Made by a program: the position numbers and the translations under genes | In this document: positions 32,537 to 42,400 of the stretch, in pieces | Layout of the letters: every line of letters begins with the position of its first letter | How positions within the stretch are numbered: the stretch's first letter is position 1 | Assembly (NCBI GenBank): GCA_965221585.1 | Contig: OZ244898.1 | Coordinates: 496,001 to 560,000, forward strand | Length of the DNA stretch: 64,000 bases | Reading direction: 5' to 3' | From: VXYK01 sp965221585 | Lineage (GTDB): Bacteria; Actinomycetota; Acidimicrobiia; Acidimicrobiales; Aldehydirespiratoraceae | The notes under the pieces: generated by a model | What the model saw: only the letters and a program-made list of their open reading frames with translations | Told to the model about the DNA's origin: nothing | Databases searched by the model: none

Positions 32537-33394
32537 TTGTCTGTTTTGCTCGCCGGGATGGCATCGGCTCTGTTGGGATGCGGCGACTTCCTCGCGGGCG
32601 TCGGGGGGCGTCGAACGGGTCACCCGGGCTCTGCGATAGCGATCGCCTGGGTAGCATCGCTCGTCGGCGGGGTCGTGGCCGGCGTCTACGTGCTGATCTT
32701 TGCGCCCAACGCCTTCAGCCTCGACGACCTGCTCTGGACCCTCGCAGCCATCCTCTTCTTCTCGTTGGCGCGCCCGCTGCTGTACCTGGGCATGGAACGG
32801 GGACCGATGGCGATCTTCGCCCCGGTCATCGGAGTGGTCGGACTGGTCGTGCCGGCAGTTGTCGGACCCCTGACCGGCCAGTCCCTCGACGGATTGGAGT
32901 TGTTAGGAATCCTGTTGGCCGTTCCGGCGGTGATGCTTGTCGTGGCGGAAGGCAAGTTCCCCTCCATCGACTCCGTCCGCCGCAGCCCGGCGCTGGGACT
33001 GGGGGTCGTCACGGGAGCCTTGATCGGTGCCACCAGCCTGTGCTTCGGCCAGATCGATCCAGACGCCGGAGCCATGCCGGCCTTCCTGGTCCAGGCCGGC
33101 GCGGTGATCCTGATCCCACTCGCAGCCAGGGCGTTCAGGCCCATGGCACCCCTGCGGGCCGATGTTCTCCGTTTCGGTCTGCTGGTCGGATTCGTTGATG
33201 CGGGTGCCATCATCGGCAGCGTGATTGCATACCAGCGCGGCAATGTTGCGGTGGTCGCGGCGATCATCGGTTTCGCTCCAGTGGTGACGATCACGTTGGC
33301 CTGGCGGGTGTTCGACGAGAAAGTCTGGCGCTGGCAGTGGGTCGGCGCCGGTCTGGCCACCGTCTCAATCTTGTTGTTCGCAGCGGCCCAGTGA
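32537..33394 (+). CDS. EamA/DMT-type multispanning transporter
   Basis: 285 residues with about ten hydrophobic helices in two similar halves, as in drug/metabolite transporters: LLAGMASALLGCGDFLAG at the start, FFSLARPLLYLGMERGPMAIFAPVIGV at the end of the first half, and VIAYQRGNVAVVAAIIGFAPVVTITLAWRVFDEKVWRWQWVGAGL in the second EamA domain. The start is TTG 32537. Substrate unknown (amino acids, nucleosides and drugs are known for the superfamily). It has no overlap with neighbours, and composition returns to the local high-G+C norm. Confidence 0.87.
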   Translation: MSVLLAGMASALLGCGDFLAGVGGRRTGHPGSAIAIAWVASLVGGVVAGVYVLIFAPNAFSLDDLLWTLAAILFFSLARPLLYLGMERGPMAIFAPVIGVVGLVVPAVVGPLTGQSLDGLELLGILLAVPAVMLVVAEGKFPSIDSVRRSPALGLGVVTGALIGATSLCFGQIDPDAGAMPAFLVQAGAVILIPLAARAFRPMAPLRADVLRFGLLVGFVDAGAIIGSVIAYQRGNVAVVAAIIGFAPVVTITLAWRVFDEKVWRWQWVGAGLATVSILLFAAAQ

Positions 33395-33475
33395 GCGGTG
33401 TGCTGTTATCTTTGGCCGAGCGTCCAACCGCCGTCCCGCACAGCCGCCGTCCCGCATAGCCGATAGGGGAACCGA

Positions 33476-34705
33476 ATGACTCCAGCACTGCTCCACCCGT
33501 TTGCCTCACCGGCCAAGGCTGCGGGCGACTACATCTCGATCGTGCGCGGCGAGGGCGCTCGGGTCTTCGACGCCGAAGGCAAGGCTTACATCGACGGTCT
33601 GGCCAACCTCTGGCTGTGCCAGGTGGGACACGGACGCCGCGAGATCATTGATGCCGTGGCGACCCAGATGAGCGAGCTTGAGTGCTACAACACCTTCAAC
33701 CCGTTCACGAACCCCAGCGCTGACGCCGCGGCGGAGTCCGTCAGGGTTCGCTCACCACACCCCGACGGCCGCGTCTTCTTCGGTTTGGGGGGATCCGATG
33801 CAGTGGACACCGCGCTCAAGTTGGCGCGTTTGACGATGCAGCGCCGAGGCGATGTCGATCGCCAGGTGATTGTCCGTCGTGAGGGCGGTTATCACGGAAC
33901 CAATATGGGAGGCACGAGCGCTCAAGGCATCGCATTGAACCGTGAAGGATGGGGTGATCTGGTCCCGAATTTCGTGGAAGTGCCCCGCGACGACATCGAG
34001 GCGATGGCCAAGGCATTCTCGGATCACGGTGAGCGCATCGCCGCAGTGATCACCGAACCGGTGCAGGGAGCCGGAGGCGTGTGGCCGCCCCCCGAAGGGT
34101 ATCTTCCGGCGCTGAGGAGACTCTGCGACCTCCACGGTTCGCTTCTCATATTCGATGAGGTCATCTGCGGATTCGGGCGGACGGGCGAATGGTTCGGCGC
34201 GCAGCGGTTCGGGGTGGTCCCCGACATGATGACCTTCGCCAAGGGGGTGACCTCCGGCTACCAGCCGCTGTCGGGGGTGATCGTGTCCCGCGAGTTGTGC
34301 GCTGAGATGGAGGATCCAGACTTCATTCTGCGCACCGGGTACACCTATTCGGGTCATCCGGCGTCGTGCGCGGCGGCGGTCGCCAACATCGATCTGATCG
34401 AGCGTGAAGGACTCGTGGCGCGGGCTGTCGACATCGGTGCCCAACTCGAGGCGGGCCTCAAGGCTCTCGCCGACGACGGCACCATCGAGAGCTGCCGTGG
34501 TGACGGCGCGGTTTGGGCGGCCGAACTCGGTTACGACACGATGGCCGTGTGGAACGGCCTGCTGGACCGTGGGGTCATTGTGCGCTCCATGGGCACTGCG
34601 CTGGGGATATGCCCCCCTCTGGTTGTGTCGCCGGCGGAGGTGGAGACAATGCTCGACGCCATCAGCGATGCGGTCGCGGCTTGCCCCGAAGGTGCTCAGC
34701 CCTAG
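33476..34705 (+). CDS. Class III PLP-dependent aminotransferase (omega-aminotransferase type)
   Basis: 409 residues. Class III landmarks: IDGLANLWLCQVGHGRREI near the N-terminus, FFGLGGSDAVDTALKLAR (phosphate-binding loop), EGGYHGTNMGG, ITEPVQGAGGVWPPPEGY, LLIFDEVICGFGRTGEWF with the PLP ring-binding Asp, and TFAKGVTSGYQPLSG with the Schiff-base Lys. Transfers an amino group, usually from the terminal amine of a diamine, beta-alanine or omega-amino acid, to pyruvate or 2-oxoglutarate. Exact substrate unknown. The convergent ABC binding protein next door might supply an amine or amino acid (weak inference). Confidence 0.93.
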   Translation: MTPALLHPFASPAKAAGDYISIVRGEGARVFDAEGKAYIDGLANLWLCQVGHGRREIIDAVATQMSELECYNTFNPFTNPSADAAAESVRVRSPHPDGRVFFGLGGSDAVDTALKLARLTMQRRGDVDRQVIVRREGGYHGTNMGGTSAQGIALNREGWGDLVPNFVEVPRDDIEAMAKAFSDHGERIAAVITEPVQGAGGVWPPPEGYLPALRRLCDLHGSLLIFDEVICGFGRTGEWFGAQRFGVVPDMMTFAKGVTSGYQPLSGVIVSRELCAEMEDPDFILRTGYTYSGHPASCAAAVANIDLIEREGLVARAVDIGAQLEAGLKALADDGTIESCRGDGAVWAAELGYDTMAVWNGLLDRGVIVRSMGTALGICPPLVVSPAEVETMLDAISDAVAACPEGAQP

Positions 34706-34712
34706 CCGGGAG

Positions 34713-36023
34713 TCAACCGACGAACTCGAAGACGATGTTGTTCCTGCTGGCCTCGATGTCGTTGTGGTCGAGGTGATGGATGACCGCGATCTTCTGGGCG
34801 CCGCAGTCTCCGAACTTGTCGCAGGTGATCGTGCCGGTGGTTCCCTGGTAGCCGTCCACGGCTGTGAGGTACTTGCGTATCGCCGCCCGGTCGATCACCA
34901 GGTCGCCGTCGATTACTTCTGAGGCTGCACCGATTGCTTCCAGCAACAGGGTCGTAGCATCATAGGCGTGGGCCCAATAGACGAAGCTGGGCGGCTCTCC
35001 GTAAGTGTCTTCGTATACGCGGAGAAGTTCGGCGGCCGTTTTGCCGGTGCTCTGGTTCGTGGTGTCGTCGAACCTGATGTCCGGACCTGAGATGTAGACG
35101 CCCTCTGACTGCGGCAGAGACATGAACGCGTCGATCAGCAGCGCTGCGTCGGTGAGCAGGGTCACGTTCTCGAGGCCCGCTATGTTGTGCACTTGGTCGG
35201 CGACGAAGTCGCCCGCAGGCTGGAATATGGGGAAGAACAGCGCTTCGGGCGCGCCCGAAGCGATCTCAGTGAGTACCGGAACCATGTCGGTGTCTTCTTT
35301 GTTGATCGCGCTGACCGCGGTGACCGATCCGCCCAGGTCCGAGTAGTCGTCAGCGAAGGCCTCGGCGATTGACTGCGAATAGGGGTCGCCGTCGTGGATG
35401 ACTGCGGCTGATCCTAAAGCGAGTTGGTCATACACCATGGAAGCCACTGCCTGGCCCACATACAGGCCGTTGTTGGAGATGCGGTAGTAGCCGGGGCTGT
35501 AGTTCGGGCCGGGGTTCCCTTCAAGATCAGAGGTGAGCAACGGTGAGGTGTTCGACGGAGCGATCATGGCCATGCCCGCGTTCGTGATCAGCGGCGCTGC
35601 CGCGGTGGCCGCGACCGAGCAGGTCGTACCGATCACTCCGACGACGTCCTGGTCCGCGACGATGGTCTGAGCGGCGGCCTGCCCGCCGTCGGCGGAACAA
35701 AGCTCATCGAGCCCCGGCCCCAGGTTCACATCGAAGCCGTGTACCTGGCCGAAGTCGGCGACAGCCAGCTCGGCGCCGCGTTGGTTGGGGATGCCCAGGT
35801 ATGCGACATCGCCGGTGATGGAGTTGAGGGACCGAATCTGGATGGCATCGCCTGCCCTTACTGTCACGGTTCCGAGCGAACCGTCGTCGGAGCCCGGCGA
35901 ACCGGTGCCGGAATCGTCGTTGCCGCAGGCCGGGAGAGCCGCCAGTGCGACAGCCAGAACCGTGTATTGCAGGATTCGCCGGACCCGTCGAGGCGGCTGT
36001 TGTTCTCTGCCGGTCTTGTCCAT
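34713..36023 (-). CDS. ABC transporter substrate-binding lipoprotein, branched-chain amino acid type
   Basis: 436 residues from MDKTGREQQ. A basic region, a hydrophobic segment and a lipobox (AALPAC, Cys33) mark a lipoprotein secreted across the membrane. The mature part follows the type-I periplasmic-binding LivJ/LivK fold: SLNSITGDVAYLGIPNQRGAELAVADF, VIGTTCSVAATAAAPLITNAGMAMIAPSNTSP and AVIHDGDPYSQSIAEAFADDY. A Gly/Ser/Asp linker follows the lipidated Cys. No permease or ATPase genes accompany it, so it is a solitary binding protein in this window. It is divergent from guaB. Confidence 0.92.
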   Translation of the reverse strand: MDKTGREQQPPRRVRRILQYTVLAVALAALPACGNDDSGTGSPGSDDGSLGTVTVRAGDAIQIRSLNSITGDVAYLGIPNQRGAELAVADFGQVHGFDVNLGPGLDELCSADGGQAAAQTIVADQDVVGVIGTTCSVAATAAAPLITNAGMAMIAPSNTSPLLTSDLEGNPGPNYSPGYYRISNNGLYVGQAVASMVYDQLALGSAAVIHDGDPYSQSIAEAFADDYSDLGGSVTAVSAINKEDTDMVPVLTEIASGAPEALFFPIFQPAGDFVADQVHNIAGLENVTLLTDAALLIDAFMSLPQSEGVYISGPDIRFDDTTNQSTGKTAAELLRVYEDTYGEPPSFVYWAHAYDATTLLLEAIGAASEVIDGDLVIDRAAIRKYLTAVDGYQGTTGTITCDKFGDCGAQKIAVIHHLDHNDIEASRNNIVFEFVG

Positions 36024-36113
36024 AAGCGCAGTATGTCGGACGCCGCGCTCTTTGGTGGCCCTCGCCGGCACTTAACGCGTGTCTTGGAGCTTCAAGGCAT
36101 CTATTGTTGGACG

Positions 36114-37562
36114 ATGAACGACGAGGTGTTTGCCGGCCGCGAAGCCCTCACCTTCGATGATCTGCTGGTTGTGCCCGGTTGGGGTGAGGTGCTGCCGGCT
36201 GATGTGGACTTGACAACCACGCTCGCGGGGATCGAACTGAGGGTGCCTCTGATGTCGGCGGCGATGGACACAGTCACCGAAGCCCCCCTTGCTGTCGCTA
36301 TAGCACGGGCGGGTGGGATCGGCGTGCTGCACCGGAACCTCACAGTCGCCGAGCAGGCCGGCGAGGTCGAGCGGGTGAAGCTGGCGCAGGCGGGGATGAT
36401 CGGCTCGCCGGTCAGCCTTTCTCCGCAGGCCACTCTCGACGACGCCGAGGCGCTGATGGCGAGCCACAAGATCAGCGGCGTTCCGATCTGTGAAACCTCT
36501 GGGCGGTTGGTCGGCATCCTGACCAACCGAGATGTGCGTTTCTGTACCGTCGACGAGTACTCGAAACCAGTGACCGACTTCATGACAACCGAGCCTCTGG
36601 TTACGGCTCCGGTGGGAACCGACCTGGACGAGGCGGTGGCGATCCTGCATCGTCACCGAATTGAGAAGCTCCCGCTGGTTGATGACGACAGGATCCTCCG
36701 TGGCCTGATCACCGTGAAGGACATCGCCAAACGAATCGAGTATCCCGACAGCACCCTCGACGATGCGGGCCGGCTCAGGGTCGCCGCAGCGATAGGGGTC
36801 AGCGACACCGCTGAGCGAGCCGAGGCTCTGGTCGCTGCGGGCGTCGACATGCTGGTCGTCGATACTGCCCACGGACACACCGCAGGCGTTGTCGATGCTG
36901 TGCGGACAATCAAGTCGGGCTGGCCCGATGTGGTTGTTGTCGGGGGAAACGTTGTGACTGCCGAGGGCGTGGGGGTCTTGGCAGAAGCAGGTGCCGATGT
37001 CATCAAGGTCGGTGTTGGAGCGGGCAGCATCTGCACGACTCGGGTCGTTTCCGGCGCGGGAATGCCGCAGATGACCGCCATCCACGATTGCGCGCGGGCT
37101 GCTGGCGAACTCTCGGTGCCGATCATCGCCGACGGTGGCGTAATCGCGTCGGGTGACATCGTCAAGGCCTTTGTTGCCGGCGCCGACGCGGTGATGCTCG
37201 GCAACCTGTTGGCGGGAGTCGACGAAGCCCCCGGTGAGCTCGAGCTCGTCGAGGGCGCCATGTGGAAGACGTATCGCGGCATGGGCTCGGCAGGCGCCAT
37301 GCGTGGGCGTGCCAGCGACCGTTATGCAAGTGGACAAGCCTCGGGCAAGCATGTCGCCGAAGGAGTCGAGGCCCGCGTGCGTTACGCGGGGCCGCTGTCC
37401 GAGCTGGTCGGTCAGCTGACCGGCGGTCTCCGTTCGGGTATGGGCTACGCAGGCGCGGCGAGCCTCTCAGACCTGCAGCATCGCACCCGTCTGGTGCGGA
37501 TCACCGGTGCCGGTCTGCGTGAGAGCCACCCCCACGACGTAGACATCCTCCGCGACGATTAA
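36114..37562 (+). CDS. guaB: Inosine-5'-monophosphate dehydrogenase
   Basis: 482 residues from ATG 36114 (the frame extends upstream antisense to the ABC lipoprotein). Oxidises IMP to XMP with NAD, the committing step of GMP synthesis. Features: FDDLLVVPGW and LMSAAMDTVTEAPLA at the N-terminus, a CBS pair at about residues 95-205, catalytic Cys307 in GAGSICTTR, GGVIASGDIVKAF, and the flap RGMGSAGAM. Length is standard. Divergent from the ABC binding-protein gene with about 90 bases between. Confidence 0.97.
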   Translation: MNDEVFAGREALTFDDLLVVPGWGEVLPADVDLTTTLAGIELRVPLMSAAMDTVTEAPLAVAIARAGGIGVLHRNLTVAEQAGEVERVKLAQAGMIGSPVSLSPQATLDDAEALMASHKISGVPICETSGRLVGILTNRDVRFCTVDEYSKPVTDFMTTEPLVTAPVGTDLDEAVAILHRHRIEKLPLVDDDRILRGLITVKDIAKRIEYPDSTLDDAGRLRVAAAIGVSDTAERAEALVAAGVDMLVVDTAHGHTAGVVDAVRTIKSGWPDVVVVGGNVVTAEGVGVLAEAGADVIKVGVGAGSICTTRVVSGAGMPQMTAIHDCARAAGELSVPIIADGGVIASGDIVKAFVAGADAVMLGNLLAGVDEAPGELELVEGAMWKTYRGMGSAGAMRGRASDRYASGQASGKHVAEGVEARVRYAGPLSELVGQLTGGLRSGMGYAGAASLSDLQHRTRLVRITGAGLRESHPHDVDILRDD

Positions 37563-37585
37563 TGCGTCTAGCCGGTAGTCAGCCG

Positions 37586-38248
37586 TCATTCGAGGAAGTC
37601 GTCGCTGGACTGGGTTGTCTGCTCGGGCAGCCAGTCGTCGAGTGTGCTGGTTGACGCGGGCATTTCGACGAAGAGATCATCAAAGCCTTCCAGAGGCGAC
37701 ACGATACCGCGTTCAGGATGGTCGAGGATCCAACCCTGTGGGGTGGTGAAGTACCATTCGTTGCCGTCTTCGCGCACGTTGAACCACCTTCCTTCGCCGT
37801 CAACGATGGGATCGTTGTCTGGTTGCAGAAAGATGACGTTCTCGGCCCCGATGGGCATCACTGAACGGACCTGAGCGACTGACGAATCATGAGGTCGAGG
37901 CAACTGAACGTAGTAGCGGGTTCCGTCTTCGCTCTCAAACACAAAGTTCAGCTTGACGTTGTATTCAGCAGGGACTGGCTTGTTGGGTTCAAGCTCTGGT
38001 TTCTCGTCTGCTACAGCGAAGATCCTGCCCTCTTCGACATCTACGAGCGTTGCCTTGACTGTAATCTCAGATTGGTCAGCCAAATCTTCTTTAGTTCGGG
38101 CAGGATCGTAGTCGTAGGAAAATGAACTGAAGTATGAGTCGTAGGTCTCTTCGTAGAGTTCACTGTCAGCCGAGCTGCATCCGGCCACAAGGCACGCTAC
38201 TAGTCCAACAATAATGTAAAAACGTGTTTGATGTGGGTTCTGCATCAT
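37586..38248 (-). CDS. Secreted lipoprotein of unknown function
   Basis: 220 residues from the MMQNPHQ start (38248); an in-frame ATG at 38260 exists, but AAAGG just inside it is better placed as the Shine-Dalgarno for the later ATGs. The signal sequence FYIIVGLVACLVAGC carries a lipobox (VAGC). The mature protein is acidic and Tyr-rich near its start (ELYEETYDSYFSSFSYDYD), with a beta-rich body containing VKLNFVFESEDGTRYYVQLPRP. No family recognised. Base composition is clearly lower in G+C than the neighbours and is shared with the next gene. Confidence 0.75.
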   Translation of the reverse strand: MMQNPHQTRFYIIVGLVACLVAGCSSADSELYEETYDSYFSSFSYDYDPARTKEDLADQSEITVKATLVDVEEGRIFAVADEKPELEPNKPVPAEYNVKLNFVFESEDGTRYYVQLPRPHDSSVAQVRSVMPIGAENVIFLQPDNDPIVDGEGRWFNVREDGNEWYFTTPQGWILDHPERGIVSPLEGFDDLFVEMPASTSTLDDWLPEQTTQSSDDFLE

Positions 38249-38291
38249 ATTGCCTTTCATATCATTTAAAACTGCAATGAGTTGTTCCGGT

Positions 38292-38861
38292 CTACGAGTT
38301 TGAAACTGTAAGTTCGTTCATGTGGTCCCGGGTGTGGGCGACGTACGTTTCGGCCGTCGATGAACCGCTGACCATGCATCCCCAATCACTGTCGTGATGC
38401 TCCGCACCAGCCGTGTGGCCTACTTCGTGGCAAATTGTCTTTCTCCGTTGAGCGGCGGGCAGCTTCGATCGGTTGCTTGAGATGCGTACATGTGCGCGAT
38501 CACATCTGTTGCCGCCTCCACGATCGAAGCACTCGTATTGACCTCGGTATTCTGTGGTGTTGTACCGTTGAAAGTAGATGTCGGTACCGGAGTTGCACGT
38601 TTGAAGTGATCCGCCTTCAAAGTCCGTTGAAGACTCCAAGTACTCCATTGACCTGATAGCGCTATTTCGTAGTGTGGTCCAATTGTATCCAGTTGACCAG
38701 CAGTAGTCGTGGTCGTGATTGTCGGCCAACCATCCTGCGTCTGGTGGTCCGACCCCGAATGGGTCAGCGCCCGCAGGCGGAGCCAGCGTGAGCGATCCTG
38801 CCAGCAGGCACAGTCCTGCTAGAACCCGGCAGGGTGTTTGCAGCTTCAGAATATTCAACAT
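38292..38861 (-). CDS. Secreted zinc metalloprotease-like protein (metzincin motif)
   Basis: 189 residues from ATG 38861, preceded by GAGG at a 5-base spacing; further upstream ATGs lack such a site. A signal peptide (LAGLCLLAGSLTLAPPAGA) precedes the mature region. CHEVGHTAGAEHHDSD provides HExxHxxGxxH, and DWGCMVSG is a plausible Met-turn, so this looks like a small metzincin. Several Cys residues (for example YCW, QTC, YECFDRGGGNRCDRAH) suggest disulfides in the secreted product. A+T-rich, like the adjacent lipoprotein; the pair is probably acquired. Confidence 0.8.
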   Translation of the reverse strand: MLNILKLQTPCRVLAGLCLLAGSLTLAPPAGADPFGVGPPDAGWLADNHDHDYCWSTGYNWTTLRNSAIRSMEYLESSTDFEGGSLQTCNSGTDIYFQRYNTTEYRGQYECFDRGGGNRCDRAHVRISSNRSKLPAAQRRKTICHEVGHTAGAEHHDSDWGCMVSGSSTAETYVAHTRDHMNELTVSNS

Positions 38862-38870
38862 AAATACCTC

Positions 38871-38889
38871 GTACATCGAAATGTTGTAC
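38871..38889. promoter_or_regulatory. Inverted repeat upstream of the metzincin gene, possible operator
   Basis: GTACA at 38871-38875 and TGTAC at 38885-38889, separated by 9 bases, lie in the A+T-rich gap 10 bases upstream of the metzincin start. The divergent MarR-type regulator gene begins 87 bases away, so it is a candidate ligand. Short arms make chance occurrence possible. Confidence 0.3.
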
Positions 38890-38975
38890 AAACAATAATC
38901 GTACGTTATGCTTGTTGGCATGGTCTGTCAAGAGGATCAGGCACTTCTTGAGACCCAGTGGCCAAGGGAGGAAAC

Positions 38976-39458
38976 ATGATCATCGAACCGGCAGAGCGAA
39001 CCTCATGGGACACTCTCAGCAGCGACATCGACGACGCTCGGGTACGCGTCGGCATTCAGATCGAATTCGTGTCCGACGCGATCGCCCTGCGACAGCGCAA
39101 GGTATTGCGCCCCTACGCCTCCCAGGGAATCACCAGCCGCGACGACTATCGGACACTGGCGATTATCCATAGATTCGGCGAGCGCGGAGCCTCGGTCACC
39201 GAGTTGGCGGAGACTCTCGGAGTGACCCCGGGCACGATCTCAAACCGCATAGATCGGCTTCACAGTGAAGGACACCTCACCAGAATCCCTCACGAAAGAG
39301 ACCGACGTTCACATCGAGTGGGCTTCGCGCCCCAAGGGGAACGACTGATCAACGAAATGATCCAAGCCGTGGTTCAGGTACACGTCGAGTTCTTCGCCGC
39401 GCTCAACGAATCACAGTGCGGCGAACTGTCTGACCTGCTGGCCCTTTGTATGGACTAG
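38976..39458 (+). CDS. MarR-family transcriptional regulator
   Basis: 160 residues from ATG 38976, which has GGGAGG 4 bases upstream; GTG 38958 in the same frame is an alternative. The winged helix is clear at about residues 60-115: RTLAIIHRFGERGASVTELAETLGVTPGTISNRIDRLHSEGHLTRIPHERDRRSHRVGFAPQGERL. MarR dimers usually repress adjacent genes until a ligand binds. Its neighbours are the divergent metzincin and the convergent ABC exporter (12 bases away); the target is unknown. Confidence 0.9.
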   Translation: MIIEPAERTSWDTLSSDIDDARVRVGIQIEFVSDAIALRQRKVLRPYASQGITSRDDYRTLAIIHRFGERGASVTELAETLGVTPGTISNRIDRLHSEGHLTRIPHERDRRSHRVGFAPQGERLINEMIQAVVQVHVEFFAALNESQCGELSDLLALCMD

Positions 39459-39470
39459 AGCGGACTCGGC

Positions 39471-42400
39471 TCAGCCCTGGGAAATGGCGTCCAACACGTT
39501 GAGCCGGGCCGCTCGGCGGGCTGGGACGATCGCAGCGGCGATCCCGGCGATGGAGGCAGCGATCAGATACCCCAACAGATCGTTGACGGGGATGTCGAGC
39601 GTGCGGATGAAATCGTCGGGCATAACCGTCACAGCGGCGGTGCCGAAGGCGGTTCCCAACAAGATGCCCAGAATCCCCCCGAAAGCCGCGATTATCGCGC
39701 CTTCGAAGAGCACCATCCGCAGCATCTGCCGGGTGGTCATGCCGACGGCCCGCACCAACCCCAGCTCCCGGGTCCGCTCAAAGATAGACAATGCCAGAGT
39801 GATCGCGATTCCCAGCAAAGCGATCACGACAGCGACCGCCAACAGCACGTTGATCACGGTCAGGGCTTGATCGACCTGACCTGCCTGGCGGTCCTGGAAC
39901 TCTTCTGGGGTCTCGACGTTGAGCGTCGGGTAGTCGTCGGTGAAGGTTTGTATAGCAGCTCTGGCCTGCTCCTCGCTGACCCCCTCGTTCACAGTGAGGG
40001 AAATGAACTGGTCTTGGCTCAACGGGAACTGGTCGGCCCACATCTCCAAAGAAATGACCCGGTTGCCGTAGATGCTCGAATCGGAATAGATCCCGGCGAC
40101 GGTCACCGTTTCAACGCTGAGGTCGGGGAACTCGATATCGAACTCAGAGCCGATCCCGAAGTCGTTGTCGTCGGCCATGTCCTCGTGGATCCAGATGCTG
40201 TTGCGCCCGAGCAGCGATTCGTCGAGTTCGACGAAGTCAGGGTCGAGGTGGCCGATCGAGGCTGCCATGTCTGCCGCAGACGAGTCTCGAACCGTGCCGT
40301 CGAAGGTTGTCCGGTATGCCTCGAAGGAGAAGCGATAGCGCACAACGGCTTCAACCTCGCTCAACTGCTCCAGTTCGTCGGCCAGCGCCGGGCTGAAAGA
40401 CGAGTCCGGGTCGCCGCTCGAAGGCGAAACGAACCAATCGGAGGTGACAGACCTGTCCAGAACATCAGCGAAAGTGGCTTGGAAGGAGGCTGCGATCACA
40501 GAAGCGGTGCTGATCAAAGCCAACCCGATCATCAAAGCCGCGGCGGCCGAAGCGCTGCGCCCCGGGTTGCGGCCGGCGTTCTCGCGGGCCATGCGCGCGT
40601 TCGACTTCATGGTCTTGGGCAGCCAGCGCCGCAACCAGAAGACCACCGCCAAAATGGCAGCGCCCACGGGGATCCCCGCGACTGAGCCCCAGTCGGTCGT
40701 GAGAATCGCCGCCGCGCCGGTCAGCATCATCACTGCGCCGACTGCGCCCAGAACGAACAAGAACACCCCAGCGGCGACCCAGCGGAGCTTCCAGCCCATG
40801 ATGAACGCTGCGTCCACCCCCCGCACCCCGACGAGCACAACCAGCAGTGCCAATGGGATCAGCGCCATTGAACCCAGCAAAGCGGCCAGCCCGGCGCCGT
40901 CGAAGTCGGTCGCCACGTCGACAAGCGACAAGATGACCAGAACCAGTGCCCCCAACGCGGCGAACGCTCCTACCGCAGCCGTCAACACGCCGGTGAATCC
41001 CAGCAGTATCGCCAGCGGCCAACGCCCGATCAAGTTGCTCAAAGGACGTGCCAGCATCGGGCTCACATTGTTGACGCCCACGAAGATGGTGACTGCAGCG
41101 ATGCCGACGAGCGCCAGTACCGTGGTGATCTCCAGGTCGAGCAGCAGAGCCAGCATCATCAGCACGAGGCCGTAGCCGAGAGTCGCGTATCGCCCGAACG
41201 CAGGCACCAGCCTCCGGACTCCGTAGGCGTTGCCGACTGCGGCCACTGCGCCCAGCACAAGGAGCCAGAGCCATTCGTCCATTGCGATGCCGACCGCGGC
41301 GACGACCCAGGACACGACGGCCACCGACGCGCCGATTCCGATTTGAGCCTCGGGAACGTGGCGGGACAGTCGGGCATCTTCTCGCAGTGCTGCCATTGGC
41401 GGTATCCGCCTAGCCCGCAGAGCCGGGGCGACCGCGCTCGCCATGGTCACCCCGATGCCCACCGCGGTGCCCCAGACGAAGGTAGACGGTTCGAGCAGCA
41501 GTTCGTTGCCGCTCGGTCCGAAGTCGAGGCGCCCCAACAGCCAGCGCAGACTCCAACCGAAGCCGATTCCGAGCGCGGTGCCGACGACCGTTGCGAACAC
41601 ACCTACCAGCAGGGCTTCGCCGAGCAGAGCCTTAGTGACTTGAGAGCCGCTCGCTCCGATTGCCCGCAGCAGACCGAGTTCGCGGATGCGCTGACCGATG
41701 AGGATCGTGAAGACGTTGAAGATCACAAAGGCCGAGACCAGCAGTATGACGACTGCGAACACCAGCATGAAGTTCTGGAAGAAGCCGATGAACTCCTCGA
41801 AGTCCTCGGTTTGCTCTTCTACCAGTTGCTCTCCGGTGACGAGTTCGATACCTGTGGGCAGCGCTGCTTCAACCTCCGCCCCGACAGCCGCAGAGTCGGT
41901 ATCGGCACGAGTTGCGAAGGTGATCTGGTCGTATCCGAAGCCTTGGTTGACTACCTCCAAAGCGGTGGGCGTGTCGAACGCGACGAGTTTGGCGCCGACG
42001 AGTGCGTTGTCATCGGGCGAGGCGAAGTTGAACGTACCGACGAGGACGAACTCGCCTGGTCCGGCGGGGTTGACGACCGTATAGGCATCACCGATCATGA
42101 AGTTGCCGTCTTCGAAGGCATCGACGTCCATAGCGAACTCATCGGCTGCTGCAGGCGCCCGGCCCTGCACCACGAACAGCTGGCTTGTGGGGCTCTCGTT
42201 GTCCCAGTTGACCCCGATGTTGGGCGCTGCGCTAGGTACTTGGGCCTCGCCGTCTGCGTCGATCGGCACCGAGCCGAGCTTCAGGATCTGTGGATGCACT
42301 GCAACCACGCCGTCGATGGACTCGAGCAAGTCGACGACGTCTTCACCCAGCGGCGCGCCCACTAGGTTCCGGTCGCCGAAATCCACTTCAGAGCGAACCG

